This document shows positions 11,951 to 22,779 of a stretch of DNA of 64,000 bases, one piece after another (the first letter of the stretch is position 1; every line of letters starts with the position of its first letter). The notes beneath the pieces were generated by a model. It was not told where the DNA came from. It did no database searches and worked only from the letters and a program-made list of their open reading frames with translations. This stretch comes from Sphaerolaimus hirsutus (Eukaryota; Nematoda; Chromadorea; Monhysterida; Sphaerolaimidae), in the NCBI GenBank assembly GCA_964036195.1, contig OZ038455.1:7643855-7707854 (forward strand), in the 5' to 3' direction. The position numbers and the translations under genes are program-made.

Positions 11951-12190
11951 GTGAGATCAAAAAGGTTTATGTGAAAATGCATTTATGAATTCCTAAAAGC
12001 TAATATTTTGAAACTTCTGATAGTATGGTCACGTCATGTCAACTGTATTTTTCATAGCTCTATGCATCAGCTGTTATCATCATATCCAGTTTTAAGCAAA
12101 TCACCCACCCCAGTATCACTGCATTGAGACATGCCATTGTTTTTGTGTTCATGTGCACATTCATGTACAGTCTAATATCACCATACTCAG

Positions 12191-12327
12191 GAATTGAGTT
12201 TGCTACTTGCACATGCACTGATTCAGCCTGGAGGAAGATCAACCACCCTATTTGATCTGGGTGCATTCTGTGATCCAGCCGCATCGCCAGATTATCAACC
12301 TCCACAATTGAGCCCAACAATGTGCAG
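12191..12327 (+). CDS. Exon: TM2 and first extracellular loop of the 7TM receptor
   Basis: The acceptor CATACTCAG|GAATTG is in phase 0 with the previous exon; the donor TGCAG|GTTTGT leaves two bases. The peptide runs from ELSLLLAHALIQPGG to a loop with Cys (LFDLGAFCDPAASP) and ends SPTMC. The cysteine right before the next exon is where family B receptors have the conserved TM3 cysteine. An alternative frame from 12057 (LYASAVIIISSFKQI) is also open but meets a stop at 12252 and does not splice in phase. Confidence 0.5.
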
Positions 12328-12450
12328 GTTTGTAAAAAATTACAATGTGAATTAAGGTTGCCATCCTTTTTGTGTTTGCAGTTTATTTTGGCACATTATT
12401 GGGTGTATTGGCATGAATAGATTCACAGACAACTGTATCAGTATGATAGA

Positions 12451-12927
12451 TACCGTATATCCTCGAAAAAGTCCCCAGGGAATTTATTATTCTAGGTGGA
12501 GGAGTTATTCAAGGGGGGAGTTATTTTTACCTCAGAAAACTTGAACTTGATTTATTGTATGAATGCATTTTGTCAACTTATGTATTCCAGGTATTTAACA
12601 GTTCTACAACAACTAAAAGGCATAGGCGGCGTAAGTGCTTGTGCGCTTGTGAATGTCACAAGCGGAATTTTTGGTGTCACATCTGCTGTCTAAATATCTG
12701 CTGTCGCTACCATATGCTAACATTCTTTTGTATTTTCATGCAAGATTTTGTCAATTTTGTGGCATATTTCTCACCCAGAGGGGGGGAGTTATTGAAGAGG
12801 GGGGAGTTATTGAAGAGGGGGGAGTTATTCAAGGGAGGGAGCTATTATTTCATCAGAGGTTTTGAGGGGGGAGTTATTCAAGGGGGATGAGTTATTTGAG
12901 GGGGGTCTTATTTGAGGATATACGGTA
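12451..12927. mobile_element. TA-flanked CCGTAT-family MITE
   Basis: The ends TACCGTATATCCTCGAAAA and TATTTGAGGATATACGGTA are inverted copies with TA at each border, as in Tc1/mariner-type elements. The body has GGGGGGAGTTATTGAAGAG repeats on its right side. A fragment of another repeat (GGCGGCGTAAGTGCTTGTG, about 12625-12700; complete at 41622-41788) sits inside. Confidence 0.75.
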
Positions 12928-13006
12928 ACCTGTTTCATTCTAGCTTGCTTTTTAACTGAACCATTTCTGCATGCAAACTTTAGAATAGCCATTTGATCCC
13001 GCTCAG

Positions 13007-13241
13007 GATTATTGCAACAACACTGCACTCACTGTTTGGAATTCATTTTGGAACACTCTTTCTGGAATCATTGCACAACTACACAACCTACACAAATGTA
13101 TTTACAGTAAAACCACTGTTCAGTAGACTAACTATGCCTCTAACAGCTCTGATCATAACTGCTATAATAGTCACAACTACATGTATTGGATGGTTTGAAA
13201 CTTATACCACAGAGGTTATTGCCTTTGCCTGCAACATTGTT
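13007..13241 (+). CDS. Exon: TM3 to TM4 of the 7TM receptor; 3' end uncertain
   Basis: The acceptor CGCTCAG|GATTATTGC supplies the one base needed by the previous exon, giving C-R-I-I-A-T-T-L-H. The peptide has a TM3-like helix (LHSLFGIHFGTLFLESLHNY), a basic turn (VKPLFSR) and a TM4-like helix (LTALIITAIIVTTTCIGWF), then a loop. 'LH...F...FLES.H.Y' recalls the TM3 pattern of adhesion/secretin receptors. The donor is not clear: phase-0 GT sites at 13239 and 13242 are weak, and an 8-bp-duplication element begins at 13251 only a few bases away. Confidence 0.5.
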
Positions 13242-13250
13242 GTTCAGAGC

Positions 13251-14219
13251 CAGGGTTGGTTTTATAAAACTTCATTTGAGTAAAATTGTATAAAAGTTGT
13301 ATAAAAATTTTATTTTATTTTTATTTTATTCTTGTTTCATTTTATTTTATTTTATTTTATTCCCAAAAGTCATTAATAAAATAAAATGACACATTTTACA
13401 AAAATTTTACAAAAATTTTACAAAAAATCAGAAACATGCATTGGAGGCCAGAAAAATGTTCTAATTAGACCTATACATGAAAAACCTGTGACAAATTTTT
13501 CCCTTACATTTCAAAAGTTGCATGCAATATGTATTGTTAGCTAGCTGCAAGTTTAAAGTTACAATTATAGATAAGAATGGTTTGCATTTTCAGTAGAAGG
13601 ACTACTGGAGTGTGCTAGGCACATTTGTAAAATGTCATGCAAAGTGTCAATTGTCTGACAAATGTAAAGTAAAGTATCAATTGTCATGCAAAATGTCAAG
13701 TGTCATGTAAAATTTCAAGCAAAGTGGCAATTGTCATGACAAATGTCATGCAAAGTGTAAATTGTGTATCCAAATCTTGTGTTCTTGTAGATTTGGATTC
13801 AATTTGGATACAAAACATAAGATTTCGAAATAAAACATGAGATATGAACCCAATTTGCTTGACAATTTATACTTTAATTTTTACATGTCATGACAATTGA
13901 CACTTTGCATGACATTTTACATGACATTTGACACTTTACAATGCTTGGGACTGCCCCCAGATCCATGAATAAACAGGTAGAGACTCAAGCAATGAGACAA
14001 AATTTTACAAAAAATATGAATTTTTATACAATTTTACAAAAATACAAATTTTTATACAATTTTACAAAAATTTTACAAAAATTCGAATTTTTATACAATT
14101 TTTAATTTTATTCTTAAATTTTCCATTTTATTTTATTTTATTTTATTATTGAATTTTCCATTTTATTTTTATTTTATTTTTATTTTTTTCTAAGATTTTG
14201 CCAACCCTGTTCAGAGCCC
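13251..14219. mobile_element. hAT-like non-autonomous element, CAGGGTTGG termini, TSD TTCAGAGC
   Basis: A perfect 8-bp duplication TTCAGAGC (13243-13250 and 14220-14227) flanks CAGGGTTGG...CCAACCCTG. Eight-base duplications and CAG-type ends are hAT hallmarks. The body is TTTTATTTTA and ACAAAAATTTT arrays at both sides and an inner inverted block (13600-13960) built of GTAAAATGTCATGCAAAGTG-type repeats. No transposase. The insertion lies immediately 3' of a receptor exon. Confidence 0.88.
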
Positions 14220-14366
14220 ATTTACACTGTAGTAAAGCTGTTGTAAGCTTGCTCTAATCAATCACCTATGCTATTTTACAATTTTTTCTACAATTAGCTT
14301 TGGGAATTTTCTAAGTTTTCTATGGGTCATGAACAGGTCCAATGTGCACATTTCACCTTATTGTTT

Positions 14367-14685
14367 ATAAACACCTTCCCGGACAAGTTCACCACCCATT
14401 TTTTTATTTCACGTCGAATGCAATATCTCCGTCCATGGGGGTGTTATGAGGCTGAAACTTTGTATATATAAAGTTGTAAGACCCCCTTACTCCCCAACAA
14501 TGGGGGGAGGTGCGGCGACTGACTACAGGGTGGGTCGCCGCACCTCCACCATTGTTGGGGAGTAGAGGGGTCTTACAACTTTATATATACAAAGTTTCAG
14601 CTTTATAGCACCCCCATGGACAGAGATATTGCATTCGGAGTAAAATAAAAAAATGGGTGGTGAACTTGTCCGGGAAGGTGTTTAT
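14367..14685. mobile_element. Near-perfect 319-bp foldback element
   Basis: The arms (about 14367-14515 and 14529-14685) are inverted copies with very few mismatches, from ATAAACACCTTCCCGG to CCGGGAAGGTGTTTAT, around a roughly 13-base centre. A GTCGCCGCACC stem lies at the tip. No coding potential. Confidence 0.88.
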
Positions 14686-14823
14686 TTCAAAAGTACTGAT
14701 AATTTAAGTTAATGAGTTGTTGGAGTACAAAATGGGCAGAATCAAGATAGATGTTCTGTCATTTTCATAGTTATTTATAATCAGGCTCCTAAGAAATTAA
14801 GAAACGTTTTTTAAACATTTCAG

Positions 14824-14974
14824 GATACATGCTGGTTGAACTTTGACTCCACAAATATGTACTTAGAGGTCATTCCATTCGCTATATCCGGTCTCTCTGC
14901 AATTGTAATTGGAGAAGCCACTACAATGAGGAAATTTCCAGAGTGCATTTCTTTTGATTTAACTCATCAATAGC
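14824..14974 (+). CDS. Exon: second extracellular loop and TM5 of the 7TM receptor
   Basis: The acceptor ACATTTCAG|GATACA opens a phase-0 frame D-T-C-W-L-N-F, then MYLEVIPFAISGLSAIVIG. 'CW(L)' in the second extracellular loop followed by a helix containing a proline is characteristic of adhesion/secretin-type receptors. The frame meets TAG at 14972; an in-frame donor ATT|GTAATT exists after GLSAI, so the exon may be shorter. TM6 and TM7 were not found, so the gene is either broken or continues in exons I could not see. Confidence 0.45.
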
Positions 14975-15378
14975 TTTAATTCAGCAGTAAAGTCAGCGGA
15001 CATTTCACCCTACAAAATCGGAGAGTTAGAATTTGCTCGTGAATAGAGCGAACACCGAAACTTGTGTCCCACGCGGACGCTAGAAATTGAAAAAGAAAAT
15101 CATATTAGAAGAAAAATGGACGTTTCGCTGCGTCCGCGCGTGCCACGCCCTAGTTATCTACATTTTCAACGTTGCTCGTAAAGAATTTGACCATTCAAAC
15201 TACCGTTTTACCGTTCAAACTACCGTTTTTGTTTTTATTTTATTTTTCATTCATTGGCTCCGTTCCAACAAAAGAGAACTTTCGGCAGCCGGCCAAAATT
15301 TCGAAATCCGCTATTAATATGAATAAAATAGGCTCACAATAGCTATATAACCGCAAAATGTACAACAACGAGGTCACG
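14975..15378. other. Unassigned sequence with a TATA-like motif
   Basis: GCTATATAACC at about 15341 precedes the acidic frame at 15387 by about 45 bases, which could be a promoter for that frame. CGCGGACGC/GCGTCCGCG at about 15075 and 15130 form a short inverted repeat. Weak evidence throughout. Confidence 0.25.
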
Positions 15379-15621
15379 AAAATAAAGTGGAAGCTGATGC
15401 GGCCATTGATGCAAATGATATGTTTTCTGAATCTCAAGGCAACTCTGAGAATGATGTGAAGAAGGGTTCAAATCCCAATGATGATCACAAATCCAGTGAT
15501 ATTGATTCTGATGGCAACAATTATGTGACTACAGATAAGAAAAATGTTGATGATGAGCGTGATGATGATACCAATGATAAGCATGATGATGATACCCATG
15601 ATAAGCATGATGATGATACTG
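15379..15621 (+). CDS. Acidic Asp/Asn/His-rich coding segment, 5' part, interrupted by a transposon
   Basis: The frame from ATG 15387 (MEADAAIDANDMFSESQGN) ends in repeats of D-K-H-D-D-D-T. Removing the element at 15622-16379 and one target copy restores an open frame into 16388-16479 (DDEPDMRRAIARHTVY, stop at 16477-16479). Continuity of the frame across the insertion supports real coding sequence. It could be the cytoplasmic tail of the upstream receptor or a separate small gene; neither is shown. Confidence 0.4.
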
Positions 15622-16379
15622 CAGAGTTGCGAAAGTGTATTTACACTTACCCGAAATACCTGGGTAAATGGGTATTTATATTTACACTTACACTTTCATA
15701 AAATACCCATACACTTTTTTTACACTTTCCTGAGCAAAATACCCGGGTACAGAAAGTGTATTTTTTTCTTTCAGATGGCCCTGTTTTATGCTTTTGAGAA
15801 ACTGTACAAAAAAAAACTGCACAGTGCACACATGCAGTCATGCATTGAATGTAGAAAATTTGGCAAATGTACAAACTAGTCTTTGATCAGTACTCATGGT
15901 ATTCTACGGTTTCATCATACTTTTGTAAAAAGGACAAGATCAATGGAAATTCACCAGCTGGACACAAAGTCAACTGGCTTTTGCATTGACATTTGCTGCA
16001 TGTCCATTCTTGCATTTAAACAGTGTGTATCGCATTGCTTAATCAGTAAAATATCAACACTGAAAAGGTGCCATTATTAGGGAACTTCATACCACTACAG
16101 TATTTGTTACAGTCTGAAATGTTTCATAAAAGGCAGTAAAATGTGAAATAATGCATGAAAATGACAAATAAATTGATCTAAAGGTAAAAATAGTGGTGTT
16201 TTCTAATGCTCAACAGTGAGAGCTCTTTCTAAAAAAAATTTTACACTTACACTTTTTTTTACACTTTCCTAGGTATTTTTAAAATACCTTACACTTTTTG
16301 TATCCATACTCACAATTTGGAAAGTGTATTTACACTTACACTTACACTTTCCAAAAATACCGGTATTTTAACAACTCTG
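15622..16379. mobile_element. hAT-like element, CAGAGTTG termini, TSD TGATACTG
   Basis: A perfect 8-bp duplication (15614-15621 and 16380-16387) flanks CAGAGTTG...CAACTCTG. Both ends are filled with AAGTGTA/TACACTTA arrays and versions of AAATACCCGGGTA. The middle matches the copy at 43388-44167 in opposite orientation, including a 40-65-codon frame (MISTHGIL..FHHTFVKRT) kept in both. Confidence 0.9.
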
Positions 16380-16479
16380 TGATACTGATGATGAGCCGGA
16401 TATGAGGAGGGCCATCGCAAGGCACACTGTGTATGCTGCTGAAAGTGATTCTGATGCAGTTCCACCTAGGATTTCTTGA
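16380..16479 (+). CDS. Acidic coding segment, 3' part
   Basis: Continuation of the 15387 frame: D-T-D-D-E-P-D-M-R-R-A-I-A-R-H-T-V-Y, ending SDSDAVPPRIS then TGA. No polyadenylation signal was noticed close by. Confidence 0.4.
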
Positions 16480-16765
16480 ATGTTTATTGAAAATATCTTG
16501 GAAGGAGATGTTTTAAGGAATGTTCTACATACGAAGTGTATAATCTTGTTAGTGTAGCTGAGAATATATTTATCGTCAATCTTTAAACCCTCTTGGAATC
16601 CATGGAATCCAGAATTGGTCATGGTATGTTACTATGAAGCGAATGATGCAAAGAAATGTTCCATGACATGATTTTGATATTTACATCCTACCTACAAATC
16701 TTACAAAATGCAACCTTGGCGCGTTCTTTTTCTCTGACGTCCCTGGTGCCTAGCGGGCTGGCGCC

Positions 16766-17212
16766 TACTGTATTTCCTCGAAATACCCCCGGGGGGTGAT
16801 TGTTTCAGAGTGAGAATTTTGAGGGGGGGGGGGGTTAAACGAGGGGGGGTCTTTCGAAGGGGGCTTATTATTTCGCCAGAAATTTGTTGAAATTTGAGTA
16901 CTAATTTGTTGTTTGTAACATACGCAGACGCGGAAAAATGCATCAAAAACCACTATGTATGAGACTCTATTGACTTGTATAAGTATGTAGTTGGTATAAA
17001 CAATGTTCTAACGTAACACAGACATAGTTTTTAATGTATGTTCTGCATTACCCGGATCACAAACCGCAGCTTTAGTCATGTATGTTCCCTTTACATACAA
17101 TTGGGGGGGGGGTAATTTGAGGGGGTGGGTAATTATTTCAGTGTGTCCATTTTGAGGGGGAATATTTCGAGAGGGGGGTATTTTGAGGGGGGTATTTTGA
17201 GGAAATACGGTA
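16766..17212. mobile_element. TA-flanked CCGTAT-family MITE
   Basis: TACTGTATTTCCTCGAAATA at the left pairs with TATTTTGAGGAAATACGGTA at the right, with TA borders. G-runs with GGGGTATTTTGAGG repeats fill the right side and their complement the left. Confidence 0.8.
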
Positions 17213-18072
17213 GTTACCGAATGTTCCCATGGCACGATTGGCGCTTGGCATAATTTTTCTGGTGTTTTTCCATCAATGGCACCACACAAGCTGGTTTTCA
17301 ATGTTCCCTCTGTGAAAAGCCATTATTTAGTTTTCAAATTCATTTAAACACTCTGTGTAATCAGCAAAACGGCCGCCATCTTTTTTTTCTGCCAGTAGAA
17401 CACATATTTGAAAACTCTGGTAAAATGCTGCAAACAAAATATTTTTTTTGTGGAATAAGTACACATATGTAGGACAAGCTGTAAACAGCATGTGATGCAG
17501 AAAATTATGCTTGATTTTTGGGACTGTATTGTATATTTTTAGTGCTGTGATACATTTTTTTTAAATTAATTCATTTTCTAACTATAAATATTTTTTTAAA
17601 TTCTGTTTTCAATTGTAGATGAGATCCGTCTCATATATATGTCCAGTTTTTTTTTCTCTTTCATTTGATACCATGTTTCGCGATAGAAGTTCAAAGATGA
17701 TGAAGAAATTGTTGTGATGCACAAAACATTAAAAAAATTTTTAAATTATATCTGTGTATCTGTAATTATAGCATTGTCACAGTAAAAAGCCCTTATTTTT
17801 GCACTTCGAACAAAAAAAAACTGAATTCAATAACATTTCCGCAAAACAAATAATGATATTTTTATACAATCAACTTTATAATTTTTTTAAAAATCACAAG
17901 TGCAATTCAGACAGCCAAATTTGTATGTAAATGAAAGCCAAAAAAGTGAACAACAAGTGAACACTGACTGCAACAATTTCACATTGAATACACTAGCTCA
18001 AAAAAATAAAAACAATTTTATTGTATTGTTTTCAAAAATGTTTTCATTTCATAGTAACATGTGTCACAAAAT

Positions 18073-18435
18073 TTAACATAAATGTGAACATTTTTGAAAA
18101 CTCAAAAGTTTTTTGGATCTATCCATGGAACCCTGCCATGAGTAGATTTCAACCTGTCTTTCAGTTTCTCTTTCTGTTTGGTCACATAGACTTTGTTCTT
18201 CAACAGCGCGCACAGGTGGCTTTTCATTTCTTTCCTTGTCAAAGTGATCCGATACATTTGTGCCACACAAATCATTGATAAAATTGTGCAAATAACACAC
18301 AGCAATAACCAGTTTGCTGACCCTGTGTAGTTCCATTGGAATTTTCATTAGCAGGATGCGCCACCAAGCAGCCAAAATCCCAAAAATGCATTCTACACAG
18401 TGGCATGCATGGGACAACCTGTAATGCAAGATCAT
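18073..18435 (-). pseudogene. PIF/Harbinger (HARBI1-like) transposase C-terminal fragment
   Basis: The 120-codon frame contains LHYRLSHACHCVECIFGILA, A-W-W-R-I-L and VIAVCYLHNFI. These correspond to the end of the DDE_Tnp_4 domain, whose family pattern is 'N..LSRAR...EN.FG.L..R(W/F)R.L' followed by 'A...LHN'. In that pattern the E of 'VEN' is the third catalytic residue; here it is seen as VEC. The first two catalytic aspartates should lie upstream (above 18435 on this strand) but no continuous frame was found there, so the gene is truncated or frameshifted. The C-terminal tail is acidic/basic low-complexity. Confidence 0.75.
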
Positions 18436-18960
18436 TCATAATCATTACATGGTCCACACAAATTTCACGAAGATAAATTTAACCAGTAGTTGTGCCTTTG
18501 AATCCTTTGTAACAGTAGTACCAAGTCCAAGATTCTGTGTTGTTGATAAATGCATGAATTCTTTCATTTTATAAATACTTTTCAAAATTGGTAATAAGTT
18601 GTGGAAACAGGTGACATATGCAGTTATTGCCTGAAACGTAGCCACAGCGACATAATTTTAATAAAAATTTTATTTTATATAAATCCCAAGTTTTCTACAA
18701 CCCTATCATTAGATGCAGCAAAAAATACTGCATCTACAGTGTCAATTTTACATGAACCCATTTATCCAGTGGTTTTTAAAGGATTTTGATGTAAGTTGGT
18801 GAAATTTTGTAAACTGGTGATGCTGGGTGACAATTTTGCTACTTTTGGTGTGTACGGCGACGCATTTTCACATATGTTCCACAGATATTGAAAACTGGCA
18901 TGTACAGCGATGTACAGCGACGTACAGCAACGTCTCCATACGTTGCTGTACATCACCCTC

Positions 18961-20239
18961 TGTGATGAAGCCACCAAAGACAGTGTCTTCTTCCACCGAT
19001 TCCGGCAACTCCAAGACCGTAGTGAGTGACGGTCTCTAGAGTGGTTAGATTTTCCCGTTGTAGCCAAATGTCCACTTGTCGACAGCCAAGTTGAGTTTAT
19101 TTTGTTGTTGCAGGTTGGAAAGGGGTTTTCAAATTGTTTCAGGTACTTTATTTTGATCAGTTACAGCAATGATACAAAAGCGCAAAGTTAGCAAGCTTCC
19201 TAGTCAAAGTTTCTATCGCTAGCTTATTTTTCTTCACAAGCTTGGGGTCAGAAAACTTGGGTCATAAGACTGAAGTAAAAACTTCTAAAGTTGCCGAGAC
19301 ACGGAAATTGTGAATAAAAACATGGCTACAATAATTCCCTAAATACAAATGCACAAATAAGACAGAAATGCACCAATAAGACACATTTAGCCAAAACAGT
19401 TGGCTTACACTGCGCGTGTGTATATTCAAATAAGTATGGTAACGAAATACTAGGTACAAATTGGGCGAATAGAAAACTATTAATCTTGTGAGGCGCGAAG
19501 TCAGCAAACTCGGCCGATTTACTAATCTGTTTCAATTTGTCAGAAAACATTGATGCACTTTGGAAACTAATATGATAGAGTTGGAAATTGTAATTAGCAA
19601 TGTAAATGCTCCTAATGATGTAAGTAAAGCAAGGTATATCCAACATGATAATAATCACTTCCTGAAAACATATATTTGATAGTTGATCAATTGAGATTCA
19701 TTCGAGGTAAAAAGGTATATTAATTGAGCAGGGTTAATACAATGTATTTAAACACATAAAGCATTGAAGCTATAACAAATATGCCTACGCGAAGGGCTTA
19801 GTAAATACGTGCTAGTTATACACAGGGCACTATTTCTCCATTTGGACACTGGCCTAAGTAAATACATAGCGTGTAACATTTTACAAGATTTGAGTTTCCC
19901 AAATTGCAAGTAAACCATATGAACATATATATAATAATAATCAGAAAATTATGGCAAGTTGAATGAACCTAATTTCATGTTTATAAACCTAAATATAACA
20001 TAATTGACATTTAAACTTAAATATTCCACATAAACCTATCAATAACTTATAAGACACTTTATTAATCAAATATTCTCCATGGATAAATAATATAGTGCAT
20101 GAATTAGAAATAGTTGCGTGGTTAATTTATATAGTGCGTGAAACAAATTTATATTGTGCAAAAAAATAAACGGGTAAATTGAACCTAATTATCAAATCTC
20201 TGTATATCTTGATCCATCCATTTTGCCACGGTCAACACA
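18961..20239. mobile_element. Solo LTR, 1279 bp, TSD CCCTC
   Basis: It begins TGTGATGAAGCCAC and ends CGGTCAACACA (TG...CA with TGTG/CACA ends). It is flanked on both sides by the perfect 5-bp duplication CCCTC (18956-18960 and 20240-20244). A second copy with different flanks is at 49864-51158. No internal retroviral genes adjoin it, so it is a recombined solo LTR. Confidence 0.9.
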
Positions 20240-20463
20240 CCCTCCAGGTTCAGTTTTCAAAAATGTTTTATACATTTGAAAACTGGAATGTACATTTTTG
20301 AAAACTACATTATTCAATTTTAAGTTTTCAACATTGTCTTCTGAGTATTATATTGGTGACGCGTCGCCGCTACAGAGGCAAATTGCACGCTTTTGAAAAC
20401 CGTACAGCGACGCGTTGCCCAGAAGAGTTTTCAAAAAGGAACATTGAAAACCAGCTTGTGTGG

Positions 20464-20768
20464 CCACACTACAACTAATGCAAGCACTCCAGTATGCTGG
20501 CAACACTGTGCTCATGCCATGAAAACGAAAATTAGACAAAAGAAGCCAATATCTACTTACATTACTTAAACCAGAGTTAAGTTTACCTGAATACTGCGAC
20601 AATGTGCGGGTGAATCTGTCAGCTGTTAAATTATTTAATTGATCCCTTTGTCCACTCTCTGTTGCCCATAGCTGCATCCATAATGATCAGTTTCCATGCT
20701 ACCATTTAACGACCAGTTTAAATCCTTTGAAGCAGTCAATTGCAAACTTAATTATTTACGTAAAGTAT
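20464..20768. other. Unassigned; minus-strand exon-like frame
   Basis: A minus-strand frame (LWATESGQRDQLNNLTADRF) ends at donor-like GTAAAC/GTAAGT sites. It could be a small exon of a transposon-associated gene. Not identified. Confidence 0.2.
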
Positions 20769-21027
20769 GTATACTCGGCGGACCGCAAAGTATGCGCCCA
20801 AAATGATTTATGTCTTGGTCGATAATGCGCGAGCAGGATACTTATGTATCCAAATTCACAAAAAAGCATTTCAAAAAGAAAAAAAAGCAGAGTAATGTAC
20901 AAGTGTCTAATGTTTGTTCCTGAAATGTTTTTTTTTGTGCTGGAACAATTCTTATTTTATTAACGATGACATCATGATGGAATGTTTCCTTCAGAAAAAT
21001 GCATAGTCTGCGGTCCGCGGAGTATAC
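20769..21027. mobile_element. MITE with ~27-bp inverted ends (GGCGGACCGC)
   Basis: GTATACTCGGCGGACCGCAA at the left is inverted at 21001-21027 (CTGCGGTCCGCGGAGTATAC). The next element inserted into its right terminus, so AGTATACC of this end became that element's target duplication. Confidence 0.6.
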
Positions 21028-21028
21028 C

Positions 21029-21865
21029 CAACGATGGCAAAAACACACATATTAAATACGGAAACTCGATCAGTTTCCGTGTTTTTGTTTAACACAGAAA
21101 CACGGAAACTCAACACTTTTAAAAAACACGGAAACTCAAATGAGTTCTTTTTTGGAGAACACGGAAACACGGAAACACAGAAATCACGGAAATGTTTTTT
21201 GAGTTTTTTTTTATCCAAGCAATTGAAAGCACAAGATTTGAACTGAACAATGTGTGTGTGTGCATACATAAGGCATGCATGTATGTATAGTATGTAAATA
21301 TGTACATAGTATCCAACTTTAATGATGAAATAAATCTCCAAAAAAATAATGGTGTCCACATCTCCTGGTGGTTTCGACAATTTCAGGGACTGTGATCGAA
21401 GTGTTGAGGAGTGTCCACCAGGGTCTGCTAGCTCACACAATGGAGCTGAGCGCTCCTCACCTCCCAAGCTGTCAAAGGTATTGGTCACCAATTTGGAACT
21501 ACCTCCAGTAAACTAATGAAAATTTCCCAATACACGACAAAAAGGCATGCAGAACAAATATTTGTTCAGAAAACCACTGTTTCAACAGTAAAATGCTGTA
21601 AAATGCAACTTTTTGTAAAACAACTTGAGTTTTTACCAAAAAAACTGAGTTTTTATCAAAAAACTTGAGTTTTTACTGAAAAACTGAAGTTTTTGTCAAA
21701 AAAACTTGAGTTTTTACCAAAAAACACAAGTTTTTTCAAAAAACACAGAAATAAAACACAGAAACTCAAGTTATTTTCGTGAAAAAAACTCAAAACACAG
21801 ATATTTATTTTTGAAAAACTCAAAATACAGAAAGTGTTTTTATTTTGAGAACTCACCCATCGTTC
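21029..21865. mobile_element. hAT-like element, AACGATGG termini, TSD AGTATACC
   Basis: A perfect 8-bp duplication (21021-21028, 21866-21873) flanks CAACGATGGC...CCATCGTTC. The left body is ACACGGAAACTC repeats and the right body AAAACTTGAGTTTTT repeats. The middle (21200-21480) matches 39450-39640 of the family member at 39299-39787. Confidence 0.88.
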
Positions 21866-21934
21866 AGTATACCTATGTGCAAAAGTTTTAAGGGTCAGTC
21901 AGTCATAGCAAAACAGTTGAAAAGAGATTAAAAT

Positions 21935-22105
21935 ATGGATTACACAGAGAAGATCCTATCACTGATTTTGTTATGGATGCCCAGTTTGATCACTTTTGTA
22001 GATTGCGGAAGTGAGAACTGTTATCAAATACAGAGATGTGGAAAACCTGTAAAATCGTGCACAGGATGTGAGCTAGATGAGCCAAATGAAACAGCTTACG
22101 AGTTG
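21935..22105 (+). CDS. Signal-peptide first exon of a secreted/Cys-rich protein
   Basis: ATG at 21935 starts MDYTEKILSLILLWMPSLIT, a typical signal peptide, followed by a Cys-rich stretch with cysteines in DCGSENC, QRCGKP and KSCTGCEL. The frame ends TTG|GTTTGA, a phase-0 donor candidate, or stops at the TGA two codons later. It lies upstream of, and on the same strand as, the sushi-domain exons, so it is the best candidate for their first exon. No exon linking it to 32320 or 34671 was found. Confidence 0.45.
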
Positions 22106-22779
22106 GTTTGAATTTGATAAAATTTTGATGTGTTTCAGTTGTATCTACCGTATTACATCGAAATGCCCCCATGGAGGTTTATTATTTCGCCAGCAAAATT
22201 TGAGGGGGGTTAATTCGAGGGGGGTTTATTATTTCGTCAGAAATTTTCACAAGTAGTAAAAAGTAGGCATTTTTGTACCCAAAACAGGTAATAAATGCAT
22301 CTAAACAGCATATACTCGTACAAAAAAAACGTTAATAGCTACACAACATAGTTGTTCAAACATATTTACATTAACTTGATAAATACAGATACTTGAGTAC
22401 TGCGTAAATATGTTTACGTTTCCTCCCAAAAGAAATACCGGTACTCACTTACTCGCGTACTTTTTGAAAGTTTCAACCGGGGTATATTAGCTGGGATTCA
22501 TTCAAGCATAACGTTTTACCTTGAAATTGATTACATAAAAGTGGATCCAGTACTAATCCATCTCTAAATTGTGTACAAACACAACGTACACGGTGCACAG
22601 TTACCGGAGTAATCGTTTTTCAAAAAAAATTATATGTAAAATCAGTGAGAAACATTTTGTTGGAGACATGTATTATCATCCATTTTTATGGTAATCATTT
22701 CCGCGTTTAGGTTCTTTATTCTTGAGTTTTACATGTAGCTGTAATGCCAGCTCGTGAAACCTCACGTCACGACCAGGGG
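22106..22779. other. Intronic sequence with half of a CCGTAT-family element
   Basis: TACCGTATTACATCGAAATG (about 22147) and GGGGGGTTTATTATTTCG look like the left half of a TA-flanked MITE whose right end is absent. ACTCGCGTACTTTTTGAAAG at 22455 resembles the array element inside 46708-47001. Nothing coding. Confidence 0.5.

Larger units (their letters stand above)
17282..20463 (-). mobile_element. PIF/Harbinger-derived element with ~25-bp inverted ends
   Basis: CCACACAAGCTGGTTTTCAA (17282-) is inverted at the right end (TTGAAAACCAGCTTGTGTGG, 20444-20463). Inside are the transposase remnant at 18073-18435 and a later solo LTR (18961-20239). TGTACAGCGACG units at 18895-18935 and TTTTGAAAAC repeats are sub-terminal. 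A similar terminus (ACACAAGCTAGTTTTCATGG) occurs alone near 62893. The target duplication was not resolved. Confidence 0.6.

Noticed and set aside
12057-12251. Alternative receptor exon LYASAVIIISSFKQI with hydrophobic stretch
   Set aside because: Phase 0 entry is possible but it ends in a stop with no usable donor, while the exon at 12191 fits both neighbours.
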